Below, one piece after another: positions 12,655 through 24,428 of a DNA stretch of 64,000 nucleotides. The DNA is from Trichaptum fuscoviolaceum (Eukaryota > Basidiomycota > Agaricomycetes > Hymenochaetales > Trichaptaceae). The position numbers were made by a program, and so were the translations under genes. The stretch is taken from NCBI GenBank assembly GCA_910574455.1, contig CAJSYZ010000006.1, forward strand, positions 2,098,156 to 2,162,155, in the 5' to 3' direction. The notes below the pieces were generated by a model, which was not told the origin of the DNA, did no database searches, and saw only the letters and a list, made by a program, of their open reading frames with translations. Position 1 is the stretch's first letter. Each line of letters opens with the position of its first letter.

Positions 12655-14976
12655 TCAATACTCATCTACGTCGGACAACGATGCATAGTCCGACCTATCA
12701 TCACTCAGCACCTTCGACGTCCGACTTATGCGGTACTCTCCATCCTCTCCGACGATTTCATACTCCTTTAACACTTCCCGCATCGCATATCGAACGATGG
12801 GGGTAGTTGGCAGGAGTTTTGGCCCTACAACTTCGGAGTCCCCTGGACGGTGGGCTGCATTGGCGCGGCTTCGACGGTGGCTGGGAGGAGGAGCTGCCGT
12901 GGCAGCGGTGGACATGCTTTGTAGCTCATTGGTGCTCCCAAGCACGCTGCCCAGCGCACTGTCCTGAACGTGCACTGAGTCCGCGAATCGCACGCCCTCC
13001 GTGCAGCCATGATGTGCTGGCTCGGCGCTCCACTCGGGTGTGATCGTGTCGACCCAGCGCAGCTCGAGCACCCGCGCGCGCACCATGTCGTCGACGGCGT
13101 GCACACCGAGTTCGCGGCAGAGCGGGAAATACGGGATGTAATGCGTGCCCTCTTCGGACAACTTGCGCATGACGGCGAGCAGCTGGTCGGCGGAGAAGGC
13201 TGGCGCTACGGATGCGTCCATGTCGTTCAAGCTCAGTGAGCTTCCGACGACTGTCTCCGCTGACAGGGGAGAGTAGATCTTGAACCCGCGAGGGGATGTT
13301 GCGCGATTGCCCTGTTGTTCTTGCTCCAAAGTTGCATCATCGCATTCGGTTGTGTGGACCAATTGGAGGTTAAGAAGAGAGTAGGCCTGCAAAAAGTGAG
13401 AGCTCTTCTTTACTGTTAAATGCTAGATGATTAAAGATAATTCAAACAGGAAGAAAAGAAACTCGTACTTGGCAGGTTACCATTGGCATTCACTACGGTT
13501 CAAAAGCCATCGGTGAGTTACCTGTACAATCATGCATATGATATCTTCTCACCGAAATCCGCAATGTAATCCGCCCAGTGTACTAACTTCCCCCCAAAAG
13601 CGTCGTATAAGCTTTCAAAGTCCAGTTTATCCTTGAGGCCATCCGGAACAGTGGGATGCAGCCTTTCATTGAAGTACGCCAGGGTCTCGGCCTTTGAACA
13701 ATCACCTATGGATATGATCTATTCGCATAAGTTGATCGCAGAAGTATGACCGTAAAAGTTGGTAAGTACCTTGCAATGCTGCATTATATTAAGCTGCCTT
13801 AGCCAGGTCTGGTAAAAGCTATCGCTGGTCGCATGGACGACGTGACATAGCCTGTCCTGCTTCGTCAACACGAGCATAGAGTCTAGAAGAACTTTCATGG
13901 CATCTGTCGAGCGAATAAGGGCTGGGCTGATTACAAGCATGCATCAGGTATAATTCAAACATTGGATAGACTTGAACTAACAGCTTATGGGCCTCATCGA
14001 AGAATATGACTGGCACTCTCTTCTGTGGCTTATCGCTGTGCTCATGATCCTCTGGCACCTTCTCGGCTGAGCGCTCTGCCTCTCCGGGTGTCTCCTTCTT
14101 GTGGCCTTTCTTACTCGGCTTTTCGACCTTCGTCTCGTCAGACGAGGTGCTTGCATCGGACGACTTGGGCTCGAACTCCCAATAGTGGAGAAGCGCACTC
14201 TGGAAGAGCTCCATGAGCCGAGCAACATCACTTGTCTTGACTGCGTCTGGCCCGCTTGCAAGGATGATCTTCTCGACTTCAAGGCGGTCGTGCTGTGCCC
14301 TAGTCAAGTTTCTCACAGGTCCGGCGGCTTAACAATTCTCGTACCTTGAAACCCCAAGCCTCCTTCTCGAACTCCTCGTATCCGTCCATCACCCTGCTCA
14401 TGGCCTCGAAGTACTGCTCCATCTGTTTGCTGAGGCTCAGATACAGGCTGCTCAGATCTGCAAATCCGGCTATCCGGAGGTCGAAATGCAGTACGTGGTA
14501 GTTGTCGCGGGAAAGCACTTCCCGGAGAAGGGCTGTCTTGCCGACGCTGCTGGCACCGCACAGGACGGTGAACGCGGGAGGACCTTCGAGGATGCGCTCT
14601 AGCGCCTTCAGCTCGGCTGGTCTGGCGAAGAAACGCGGCAAGGGTGCGAATGTGTGTGTCGTGCGAAGCTGCGCGCGTTCTTTGCTCTCTCGTATCTCCT
14701 TTCGGGCATCCTCAAGGGCCTTTCGGGCGTCGGTCAGAGAGCGTAGCGTCTCTCCTGGCTGAAGATTGAAGGTCATCACCTAGTAAAGCACCATACGCAG
14801 AATAGACACACATTCGTGAGGACCCCCAGAATCTCACCCATTCCAAAGAAGTTGCGTTTGTGCACCTCCGGCAGCGGCATGCCTCTGCGGGGCGGCAAGT
14901 TTGTTCTGAATATCCAGGCTATGTTGGTGCCATTGATCCGCCGTGTCCGCTGGGTCGTCAACGAAGCTCTCTGCAT
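12655..14976 (-). CDS. P-loop ATPase with possible mitochondrial targeting
   Basis: Seven exons, high to low: 14812-14976, 14345-14779, 13982-14292, 13770-13926, 13553-13718, 13469-13492, 12655-13412; phases agree for 671 residues. The N terminus is rich in Arg, Ser and Thr without acidic residues (MQRASLTTQRTRR), suggesting a mitochondrial presequence. Walker A is GASSVGKT with Lys136; Walker B is VPVIFFDEAHK near residue 300, followed by PALIRS. HVVHATSDSFYQTWL downstream resembles the sensor region of the ATPase_2/STAND-like NTPases. A variable acidic-Lys insert precedes Walker B, and the C-terminal 250 residues look like a winged-helix-type region followed by a low-complexity tail. Fungal relatives are known only as P-loop NTPases of unknown role. 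The Argonaute gene is divergent, 737 bp away. Confidence 0.85.
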
Positions 14977-15713
14977 CCCGATTTATGGTTGAAGGCGATA
15001 TTTGTCAAGAATGTCAAGGTCTTTGCTGACAGACACCGTCCAAGGCAGGCAGGAAACGGTCTGGGATGGTGTGTGGAGTGGCATGGTGTTTGCAAGACAT
15101 GTTCACTGTTCGTTCCAGCGGGCGTCTATGTGAAGAGTTGATGAAGTCATCACTGGCAAACTCTATCTGGTTCAGGCGGAGCTTCCGAAACCTCGCAAAC
15201 ACAACGTTCCTAGCTCTATGAATGTCCTTATGAGTGCTCAATGTTCAACACCCCTTGTCTGGCTTGTTGCTGAGAATTTCAGGAAAGGTAGTCTGTGCAT
15301 GGCTCTCAAAAGCTAGTCTGCAACGCTGCTGCGAGCCCGAACTTGTTACCGATCGTTGCCAGAGGGTTCTCAGATGTGGATTATTGAACAGGTTTGAGGA
15401 GTGTACTTTACACTTATTGCGCAATATGTTTCACAAGTCGCAGCGCATCTTCTATCCTACCTTCCGAGTCGGAGAACGTTGGTTACCGTTGGGATGCAAT
15501 CGTCTCAGATCAACTCCATCGTCACAATTCAATCCTCAGTCACGTGCGATAATCGATGATCTACACGCGATAAGTTGGTATCGGCGTTTCCTCTACTCTT
15601 GTGGCTCAAACCCAAACAATAAGCGCTTCTCTGTGCATACCTTCGAAGGCGATGTGCGCAACAGCCTCGTGTCATCCTTGACCTCCGACCACCACCAGCA
15701 ACACAACATCATC
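14977..15713. other. Divergent intergenic region, ATPase and Argonaute
   Basis: Holds the 5' regions of both divergent genes. A long open frame enters the Argonaute start in phase from 15,234, but it lacks coding character upstream of 15,714. No RNA gene or repeat seen. Confidence 0.45.
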
Positions 15714-18700
15714 ATGAGCTACAGAGGCGACGGTCGAGGTCGCGGACGTGGAGGAGACGGCGACCGTGGAGGGCCCCGAGGCGGCTTCCGGGGTGGTCGC
15801 GGCGGAGACAGAGGCGGGTATCGAGGCGGGGACAGAGGGCGCGGTGGTGACAGAGGCGGATTTCGCGGAGGAGATCGAGGAGGGCGCGGAGGGCGTGCAG
15901 GCTCTCCCGGTGGCGGCAGAGGCTTTCGCGGCGGAGGTGGGGGTGGTAGAGAACCGGGAGGGTAAGTAACCTGTTGGTGCATTCTCGTATCATATTGATA
16001 GACTTCTTGCAGGATATACTCGTCGCCGGAGCAGGCGACAGACATTGACCAGCGGCTCGTGGGCGCAGAACAAGATGCGCTCGTGAACTCATTCAAGTCA
16101 CTGTCGCTTAGACCAACCGATCTGCCTCTGCGCCCGGGCTGGGGCTCATCGGGCACCGCTGTCAAGCTTCGGTCTAACTTCTTCGCTGTTCGCGTTCCAA
16201 AGGGTCCATTATTTGAATACGATATCAAGATCACCCCAGTCGCGACAGTGAGGCGCCTAAAACGCCGTATCTTCGAGCTCCTCGAGATGGATCCAGCGTG
16301 GGCACCGTACAAAGTTGGTGTCGCTCATGACTACAGTGCAAAGCTTATTGCATGCAGGCCTTTACCACAGCCCTTGCGTTTCGAAATTGCGTACTACGAT
16401 GACGACGAAGAAGGTCCCAGGGAGAATGCTCGGACATTCAACCTGGAGTTTACGTTCACGCAGAACATCGATTTATCCTCCCTCACTAGTTATCTGTCGG
16501 GAGACCCGGCCTATCGAGACATCGAGATAGGACCGGTACTATCCGCGTTGAACATCGTCCTGGCCCAGCATCCCTCTCGGAACGGCGTCATGGTGGGAAA
16601 GAACCGATTCTTCTTCCCTCAAGAAACGTTCCCGCTTGGTGGAGGACTCGAAGCATGGAAAGGATTTTACAGTTCTGTACGACCCGCGTATAAGCAACTT
16701 ATGGTGAATGTCAACGTCGCCACTACAGCGTTTTACTGTGAGGGAAATTTGGCGAACGCAGTGTTAGAGTTTCGTAGAGCAACATTCGGAGCACGGATAG
16801 ACTCGTTTATTCGAGGCATACGTGTCCAAACAACTCATCTGGGCCATAGGAAAACTGTGAAACGCTCCTCGAACCAGACCGCGCGGACTCACAAGTTCTT
16901 CTGGGAGGAGAAAAACCGACAGGTCTCCGTAGAGCAATACTTTGCACAGAGTCAGTTCCATTATCACACATACACATACCGCCTACGATATTAATCCTTC
17001 TCCTTAATCAGAGTACAATATCACCTTGCAGCATGCAGATCTACACCTCATTGACGTCGGCGGGAACAAACAAAATCTCATGCCTGCAGAGGTCTGCCAG
17101 ATTCTCCCCGGACAACCTTTCCGAGGAAAGCTTACAGACGAGCACACTGCACAAATGATTTTACATGCGTGTAAACCTCCAAACGTGAATGCACGCAACA
17201 TCGTGAACACGGGTCTCCCTTCGTTGGGCTACAGCAACAATGGCGAACCGCCTTTACCAGGTTTTAACATACGCATCAATCAGCAAATGGCTGTCGTCCC
17301 AGGCCGTATCCTCAATAGCCCGCGCGTTATGTACAACCAGCGGTCGCAGGACATCGACGACCGCGCAAGCTGGAACTTGCGAGGTGTCAAGTTCTCGAGG
17401 GGTGCTACTCTGGACAAATGGGCGGTCCTAGTGATCAAAGACGGTGGTAGAAGCGATTTTAGCGGAGTGGAGGACCGGGAAATGCAGACCACTATTCAAG
17501 GTTTCGTCCGGATGTGCCAAACGAGTGGGATGAACGTCCGGGGTCAGCCACGGTTCATCGAAGCCGCTCTTCCTTCGAAAAACCGTGAAGATCCTACACG
17601 CAAGGCTGCGATCAACGAGATTCGGACATCCATCACATCGCTGCGCCCGAAAGTTGACCTCATCATGGTTCTGCTTTCCAACGGAGACAAGCATGTGTAC
17701 GCCGGTATCAAGCATCTCTGCGACGTCTGGCTCGACGTGCACACTGTTTGTGTACATACCGAGAAAATCCGGAAAGAAAAAGGACAGCTGCAATATTTTG
17801 CGAATGTTGCTCTCAAGTTTAACATGAAGCTTGGCGGAATAAATCACAGTTTGGACAACGAGAGTATGCGTTGGCTGAAGGTGGAGCCGACGATGATGGT
17901 GGGCATGGATGTGACGCATCCGGGCCCGGGAAGTTTGAAGGGTACACCGAGTATTGCCGCCGTCGTAGCCAGTGTGGATGATCAATTTGCGCAGTTCCCT
18001 GCAAGTCTGCGTATACAAGAGACTCGGAAGGAGGTGAGGATGACCTTGAGCTCAGAGAGTTTTGCTCTTATATTAACTCTGCTTTAGATGATCACGGACC
18101 TCAAGGCCATGATGGTTGAGCGCTTAGAGGCATTCCGAGAGAAGTCACGCAACCTCCTTCCGAAGCGTGTGCTTGTTTACCGCGATGGTGTTTCAGAGGT
18201 AAGACGTTTTCTCTGGCAACCCTCTTCATGACGTTGACCTTGTACACAGGGTCAATACTCGACTGTTGTTCGCGAAGAGATGCCCGCGATCATCGAATCC
18301 TTCGCGCATTACAATCAACCCGGTCGTCCTTACCGACCCTCGCTCACAATCGTAATTTGCGGGAAGCGGCACCACACGCGGTTCTACCCCATCGAGCAGG
18401 CCGGCGCCGACCACCTCGGGAACCCGAAGCCCGGCACTGTCGTCGACCAGGGCGTCACCTCCGTCTACGCGTTCGACTTCTTCCTGCAGGCGCACGGGGG
18501 CCTCCAGGGAACGACGCGTCCGACACATTACTACGTCGTGCACGACGAGATCGGGTTCGCCGCGGACGCGCTGCAGAAGCTGACGAACGACGTGAGCTAC
18601 ATGTTCGCGCGCGCGACGAAGGCCGTCTCGCTTGTCAGTCCCGCGTACTACGCGGACCTGGCGTGTGAGCGTGGCCGGTGCTACATCCATGAGCTGCTCC

Positions 18701-18822
18701 AGGCGGTCGACGCAAGCACGTCGACGAGCAGCACAGAGGAGCAAGTGATGTCCACTGCGCGGAACCTATGGAGAAATGGCGTGCACGGCCCATTGCTAAG
18801 TGGCAGTATGTTCTATCTATGA
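15714..18822 (+). CDS. Argonaute, predicted catalytically competent
   Basis: Five exons, 15714-15961, 16013-16950, 17012-18033, 18088-18198, 18250-18822, in phase for 963 residues. The first 80 residues are almost pure Gly/Arg with RGG and RGGDRGG repeats, a likely RNA-binding and arginine-methylation tail. Then follow the N domain (FFAVRVPKGPLFEYDI), linker 1, PAZ (VNVNVATTAFY onward), MID and PIWI. PIWI residues Asp695 (GMDVTHPG), Glu736 (RKEMITDL), Asp769 (YRDGVSEG) and Asp909 (SPAYYADLA) match the slicer tetrad in its DEDD form, where human AGO2 has His at the last place. The protein ends in the usual MFYL. It should load small RNAs and cleave targets, in quelling-like silencing of repeats. 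No Dicer or RNA-dependent polymerase is in the window. Confidence 0.95.
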
Positions 18823-19202
18823 CTGAAATGGGGACGTGGAAGTATCTACCAAACAATGTATGATAGATTTGCGTGCGCTTTTCTTGCTTGTGTTATCATG
18901 TCTTTTTACTCTGCTATTTTTTGGTGTTTTCTTTTGTTTTAACATGTATCTTGCTTGTATCTCTGTCAAGAATGAAACCGCATGCTCGTGCTGAGTATTT
19001 CTCCTTAGTGGCATTCCTCAGGAAAGTGAGTTACAGGGCGATTAACGGAACTTCTACGAAAGCAGCGTCACATTTTTCACCGGGAGACAATGGATTCCTT
19101 CACGGATACAAAGTTAATAAAGGATGTTCAAATCTAAACATATGTACAAAACAAAAAGCTAAACATCCCCAAGCAGAAAACAACGTCAAAGTGTGTGACA
19201 GT
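18823..19202. other. Spacer between convergent Argonaute and coiled-coil genes
   Basis: AT-rich 380-bp stretch between two convergent stop codons. Nothing but probable 3' untranslated sequence. Confidence 0.5.
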
Positions 19203-21089
19203 TTATACCGATACCTCCGCCTCGAAGCCCCCAGCTTGCTCCAGGAGGCTGATCATCTTTGGGAAACGATTGCTCGGATTGCGCACCACAGACGACCTGC
19301 GTCTGTGGTTTTGGGTATTGTAGTGACTTCCTGTACCCAGATCCGACTCAGATACGCTTCCAAACGAAGTGTCTTCCGTCGGTGTTCTGGAGTGTGGAAA
19401 CAAATTATTAGTATCGCATAAGACAAAATGAGACTCGACTTACCGAGTTAGCAAGTCGGCTAGAATATCCGCATTATCGAGAGAGCGAGGTGCATCAACC
19501 ATTGTACGGAACTTGGGGCTCGAATCTAGCCCCTTGAGCACGTTTGTGAGGTCATCCGTCCTTGAGTATTTGCAAATCAGTACCTTTAAAAAATGAGAGG
19601 AAGAAGAAGATTTCACTCACGATGCTTCACGTTTCTCAATCTCGCACAGAATTTTCTGAATGCCCTCCATCATCGGACGGAGGCGATGAGAGCTGTCAAA
19701 GCTATCAGCCGAAGTTGAGGCGCTGTCATCAAGTATGTAATCCTTGGAGGAGCTAGTATCTGAGATAACAAAGCTAGTAAAAAAGGTTTTAGTTCGTCTA
19801 CATAGAATACAGCCGAAGATCGGAGGAATTTAATACGAACGATCTGTCAAGCTCTTCTGAGCTTTCGTTAGCTTCATAAAGTTTCTTGATCTTCCTGACC
19901 GCATCTTCGATACTACCAGGAGTACAAGGGACGCCTTCAAGCAAAGTCGAGCCTTCCCCAAGAGAACCAGTATTATCACGGGAGTCAAAGGAAACTACGT
20001 CTTGTAACAACTCAGCGATAGTCAAGCGAACCAGAGCCAGTGACTGTCCAATTCGTAGCAAGTCTTGCTTTGTCTTGAGTGGTTTAACAGATCGATGTAA
20101 GTCATTAAGCCCGATTTCAGCCAGATCCTGAGTTTCTTGGACTTGTGTTGCGACCCTACTGAGATCATCGCGGAACGCAAAGATGTCGCTTTTAACGAGG
20201 TCGTGTTTGATAAGAAGGTTTCCGTGCTCGGTCTGTAGACGGTCGTACCGGGCAACGATGGACTTAGAGAGAGCTTGGAAGAATTGCGAATCGTTCGTAG
20301 CCTCGTTAAGCGCGTCTTGGAGGACAGTCCGGCCATCAATCAGTGCATTCCGTTCTTTCTTGAGAGCCTCGTTTTGCGGCGACAGATCAAGGATAGTTGA
20401 GTGCAGAGACTCCTTAATGGTATTCTCCGATTCCAGCTTGAGTGTGAGTTCGTTGACAGTTTTGCGTGCTTCCTCCAATGATCCCTCAGCTTCGAGGCAA
20501 AACTTTCTTAAAACCAGATTACTCGAGAGCAGCTGCGAGACCCGAGAGTGCAGAGAGATATTAGAGTCAGTCAGAAGGCGGTTGCGTTTCGTTGCCATCT
20601 GAACGTAGTGCCAGAAGAGCCCCAAGAGATTCAAGCTCAAGCGCAAAAGGAAAGTACGTTTCTTTGCCGATGCGTGGGTGGCATCGAGTTCGTCGGACAG
20701 AATCTCGTTCTGAGACGCGAGATTCTTGGCAAGAAAGCGAGCTTGGACGTGCCTTTGTACGAGCGAGAGGTGCGACTTGCCCGCGGCTTCGTGATCTGCC
20801 TTAGTCAAAGCCTGGGCCGCCCGGAGTCGGTCGCATTCCAACTTAAGGCTTGCCTTCTCTTTCACGGTGGCACGGTATTTTGCCATCAAATCGTCATAGT
20901 CTTTCACACCTTTTGAATGCCACTTGGGAGGACGCTATGTCAGTAAAGTAAAGATGCATCATAATAGCAGAGGCTTACCATGCGAAAAGATAACGACGGT
21001 AAACTCGATTTCCAACGCTTTACGGCGACCAGCGCGATGTTTAAACGTAAAGACGAAACGGTTAGGGACAAGAAACGCTGGTACAGCAT
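19203..21089 (-). CDS. Coiled-coil protein of unknown function
   Basis: Five exons, high to low: 20979-21089, 19841-20934, 19621-19773, 19444-19560, 19203-19386, in phase for about 552 residues. The first exon (MLYQRFLSLTVSSLRLNIAL) is basic and amphipathic, so a mitochondrial presequence is possible. Residues about 45-360 are dominated by heptad-like Leu/Lys/Glu sequence with repeated LxxE and KxxL spacing, consistent with a long coiled coil. The C-terminal third is Ser-rich with no domain recognised. The donor at 19,840 (GTTCGT) was chosen because it alone keeps phase with a normal intron length; two shorter introns (29 and 37 nt) would also fit. No enzyme motif is present, so no function is assigned. 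Confidence 0.7.
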
Positions 21090-21325
21090 AGCGAATGAAC
21101 GAAGATATCGTCGCTCCTAATGATATGCACGGTGGCATAGCTTGGTTGAGTCGTGTCTTCGTGGATGTAGTTGATAACAAAGACATACCGAAATAAGCCC
21201 ATCGACGAGCAAACAAGAAATAAAAACAACGCCAATACCGAGTACCCAGAGCATGGTTTAGGAGTTTGTTGATAAACCAAGAAGAGCAAGAAGATGGTGG
21301 TGGTAGGTGGAAGAGCGTGCCACGA

Positions 21326-21756
21326 TCACGATGCTTCAGCTGGTTCAGTTTTGAAGGCTGCCACGACTACTGCTGTCCTGAAGGCAGCGATACCAGATGC
21401 ACCAATAACCTGTCCAAAAGACCACTGAAACAATATATTTACCGTAGAGTCAATAGGGCATCCTAAGCTACATATGTATCTCTGATGGTCAACAACCTGC
21501 CTTTCACAAGAATACATAACCAGCACTTTTAGTATGTATAATGCCATTTGAGGTATTTGGCACTTAGACGTCTTCTTACAGAGTCGAGCAAATACACATC
21601 TTGAATAGCAGCGCAAGTAGGGCCAATACCTAGAGCAGAAGCGATAAGCGCGATGAATGTTGGCGCGATGAACGTTGAGCTTGAAGAGTAACGTACGGAA
21701 AAATGACGGGAGCAAGTTGGCGTCGGGGTTTGACGGCGGAGATTGAACTTAAACAC
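21326..21756 (-). CDS. Possible small two-segment membrane protein
   Basis: Tentative two-exon model, 21580-21756 and 21326-21424, joined by a GTAAGA...TTTCAG intron of 155 nt that keeps phase, giving 91 residues. The N terminus (FKFNLRRQTPTPTCSRHFS) resembles a mitochondrial presequence, followed by one hydrophobic segment per exon (TFIAPTFIALIASALGIGP and GASGIAAFRTAVVVAAF). It sits between the coiled-coil gene and a P450 pseudogene. The intron is longer than usual here, so a further exon may be missed, or the open frames may be chance. Confidence 0.35.
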
Positions 21757-21946
21757 TCGAATGAGGCCACTCCGAGTCCTCTAGATGAGACCACTCTTCA
21801 ACCTTATCATATATGTATGTACATATAATATCAGCGACTGGCTTCGAGTTCATGAATGTCTTTTGGTCATTTCCCCCCTCCCATGGACTGATCTGACTTA
21901 CTCGCCCTCAGAATCGACGGATCCAGAGTCTCTGTCACCAGCAGCA

Positions 21947-24239
21947 ATGCCGGACGTCAACCTTGCTTTTGCAGCGACCTTCTGCTTTCTCTTCTACGGA
22001 CTCTGCAAGCTAATACACCAGATATTACATCTCTATTTCTCTGCATTACGAGACATACCTGGACCGAAAAGCAACTCCTTCATCTTTGGTCATTCCAAAG
22101 AGGTTCAAGGAATTGAAGGTTCGACTCTTCTGCATGACTGGATCGGGCAATACGGCAAGATCATTAAGATCAAACTATTCCTTGGTGTGCGTCTAAGCCT
22201 TGCAGAACCAAAAGTCCAAAACTGATCCCAAATACAGAGAGAGGCTATTATTATAATGGATACGAGAGCGATCAATCATATCCTGACACATTCTATGGAC
22301 TTCCAAAAACCCGGGAAAGGGCGTCGTGGCTCGGGCCGCTCAGTTCGATTTCTTGGGAATGGTAAGCCCTCTGATCATCGCCTTTATTGATACCTGGATA
22401 CACATGCATCACAGGTATTCTGGCCGCGGAAGGTAACGACGTTAAGTCTTCGAAGACAGAATCTCATTATGTCTTTACCAGGTGACAAGCATAGACAGCA
22501 GGTGCTTGAGTTCAAAATGTGTCCTGATGCTCCTCTACTAACTCTAAGACCTAATTCTCAGCGCCGTATCATGGTCAGCTAAAATGTGCACAACCCTGCG
22601 GTTCCTAACAGGTCTTTCGTACAGAATCCCTCGTTTGCCCCGGCGTCCATCAAAGCCTTGACACCTATCTTCTCCCAGAAGTCGTTGCAGGTCCGTCACT
22701 ACATAGCACATACTTCTTTCATTTTCTAACTCGACACGTCCCCCAGCTTAGAGATATAATTCAGAAGCTAGTTGCAGAGAAACCCTCCGAGCCCGTGGAG
22801 GTGCTGTCTTGGCTGAGTCGGACAACGCTGGATGTCATCGGACTAGCAGGTATGCTCTCTGCCTATCTTGTCAACCCTATGAGTAGAAGACTAGATTGCA
22901 CATAAGGCTTTGACTATCATTTCGACTCACTCAGCGTTGACGAGGAGCCCAACGAGCTCAGTCAGGCATTCACAACTCTCTTCCATGCCAATAGGTCCAT
23001 CGCGTTCCTCGACATATTACAGGCCTATTTCCCGATCCTCCATCACCTCGTATGCATCCATCTCTAACTATATCCCCTGCTCAACGCTGAATCAGAACTA
23101 CATATCAGCCGACTAGCAGGGAGCGCGGACGGAAAAAGGCGATGGATACCATGAACCGCATTGGCCGGGAGCTAGTGGAAGAACGCAAGAGCGCTGTGCT
23201 CGGCAAAAAGCAGAAGGATGGCCGCAAGGACGAAGACGATCGTGGAGGGATTGTGGGCCGTGACCTCCTCAGCACGTTGGTGCAGGCGAACATGGATACG
23301 GAGCTGCCAGACAACCAGCGGATGAGCGATGAGGACGTTCTTGCCCGTGAGCTCACCTCTACGAGAATCTAGTTTAGAGACTACTAATGAAAAAAAATGG
23401 AACAGAGGTTCCGACCTTCCTCATCGCAGGGCACGAGACGACGAGCACAGAAACAATGTGGGCACTGTTCACCCTCGCGCAGGCTCCGGTCGTACAGCAG
23501 AAGCTGCGCGCTGAGCTCCGCGGCGGATTTGCCGGTCATGGATGAGCTGAACGCGCTCCCGTACCTTGACATGGTCGTGCGCGAGACTCTCCGGCTGCAC
23601 GGCGCTGTCAATGCCGTGTCTCGCATTGCAGCAAAGGACGATGTGATCCCTCTTGCGGAACCTTACACAGATACTAAGGGAGTCGTTCGTCATGAAATCC
23701 GGTACGTAAAAACCGTTTTGTATTTACTCTAGCGAGAGATGACTATATGATACGCATATATTGTAGGGTGAGCAAGGGCGACCGAGTGATCATACCCATA
23801 CTAGCCCTCAATGTGCTCGAGGAAATCTGGGGAGAAGATGCTTCCGAGTTCAAGTGCGTTCATTAACTGACATTCATGAATTAAAGTCATTCACGTCTTC
23901 GAATAGGCCTGAGAGATGAAACCCTCCGGAAGCTGTATCACACATCCCTGGTGTCTGGGGACACATATTGACCTTCCTGGGCGGTGCGAGGGGCTGTATA
24001 GGCTATCGCTTCGCTCTCATCGAGTACGGCATTTCCCCTTCCTCTTCATCACTTCAACGCTGACCGATATTTAATGCAGGATGAAGGTACTCTTGTTCAC
24101 GCTTCTGCGCAGCTTTGAGTTCGAGATGTTTGTGCCCGCTGAGAGCTTCGAGAAGCGCTCCTTTGTCGTCTCTCGGCCGTATTTGAAGAACGATACGAAG
24201 GCGGGGGCGCAGATGCCTTTAATCGTCAAGAGCATATAA
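21947..24239 (+). pseudogene. Cytochrome P450 pseudogene, inverted paralogue of the 24,429-26,685 gene
   Basis: Collinear along its whole length with the intact P450 on the other strand: anchor, PGPKSNSFIFG hinge, [10 protein letters not shown]-helix, ETLR K-helix, and haem loop [10 protein letters not shown]. It is broken in at least two places. First, between QQKLRAEL and [10 protein letters not shown] (about 23,520-23,545) the spacer is 11 nt shorter than in the sister and the frame shifts. Second, at 23,917-23,919 the PERW motif reads PER then TGA. The donor of intron 1 (about 22,185) also gives the wrong phase. Most other splice sites and the C terminus to 24,239 remain readable, so loss is recent. 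Intron or transcript data could only rescue it by several unlikely events. Confidence 0.88.
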
Positions 24240-24428
24240 ACCAGGAAGAGGTGGTATATTGATTCATTTATAGTCAAACTGTCTTTTTTGTTTTCATTTT
24301 CTTAATATTAACCTTAGTCTTGGCTTTCTCGTGGACAAGCTGTATAATTACTATTCACGTCTCGTCATACAGTATCTTACAATATCCAGACGATAAATAA
24401 ATTATATCCAAAACGAAAACGCGTTGAA

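Noticed and set aside
15748..15969. Ala/Glu-rich alternative frame over the Argonaute 5' exon
   Set aside because: It is the out-of-frame reading of the Gly/Arg codons of the RGG tail.
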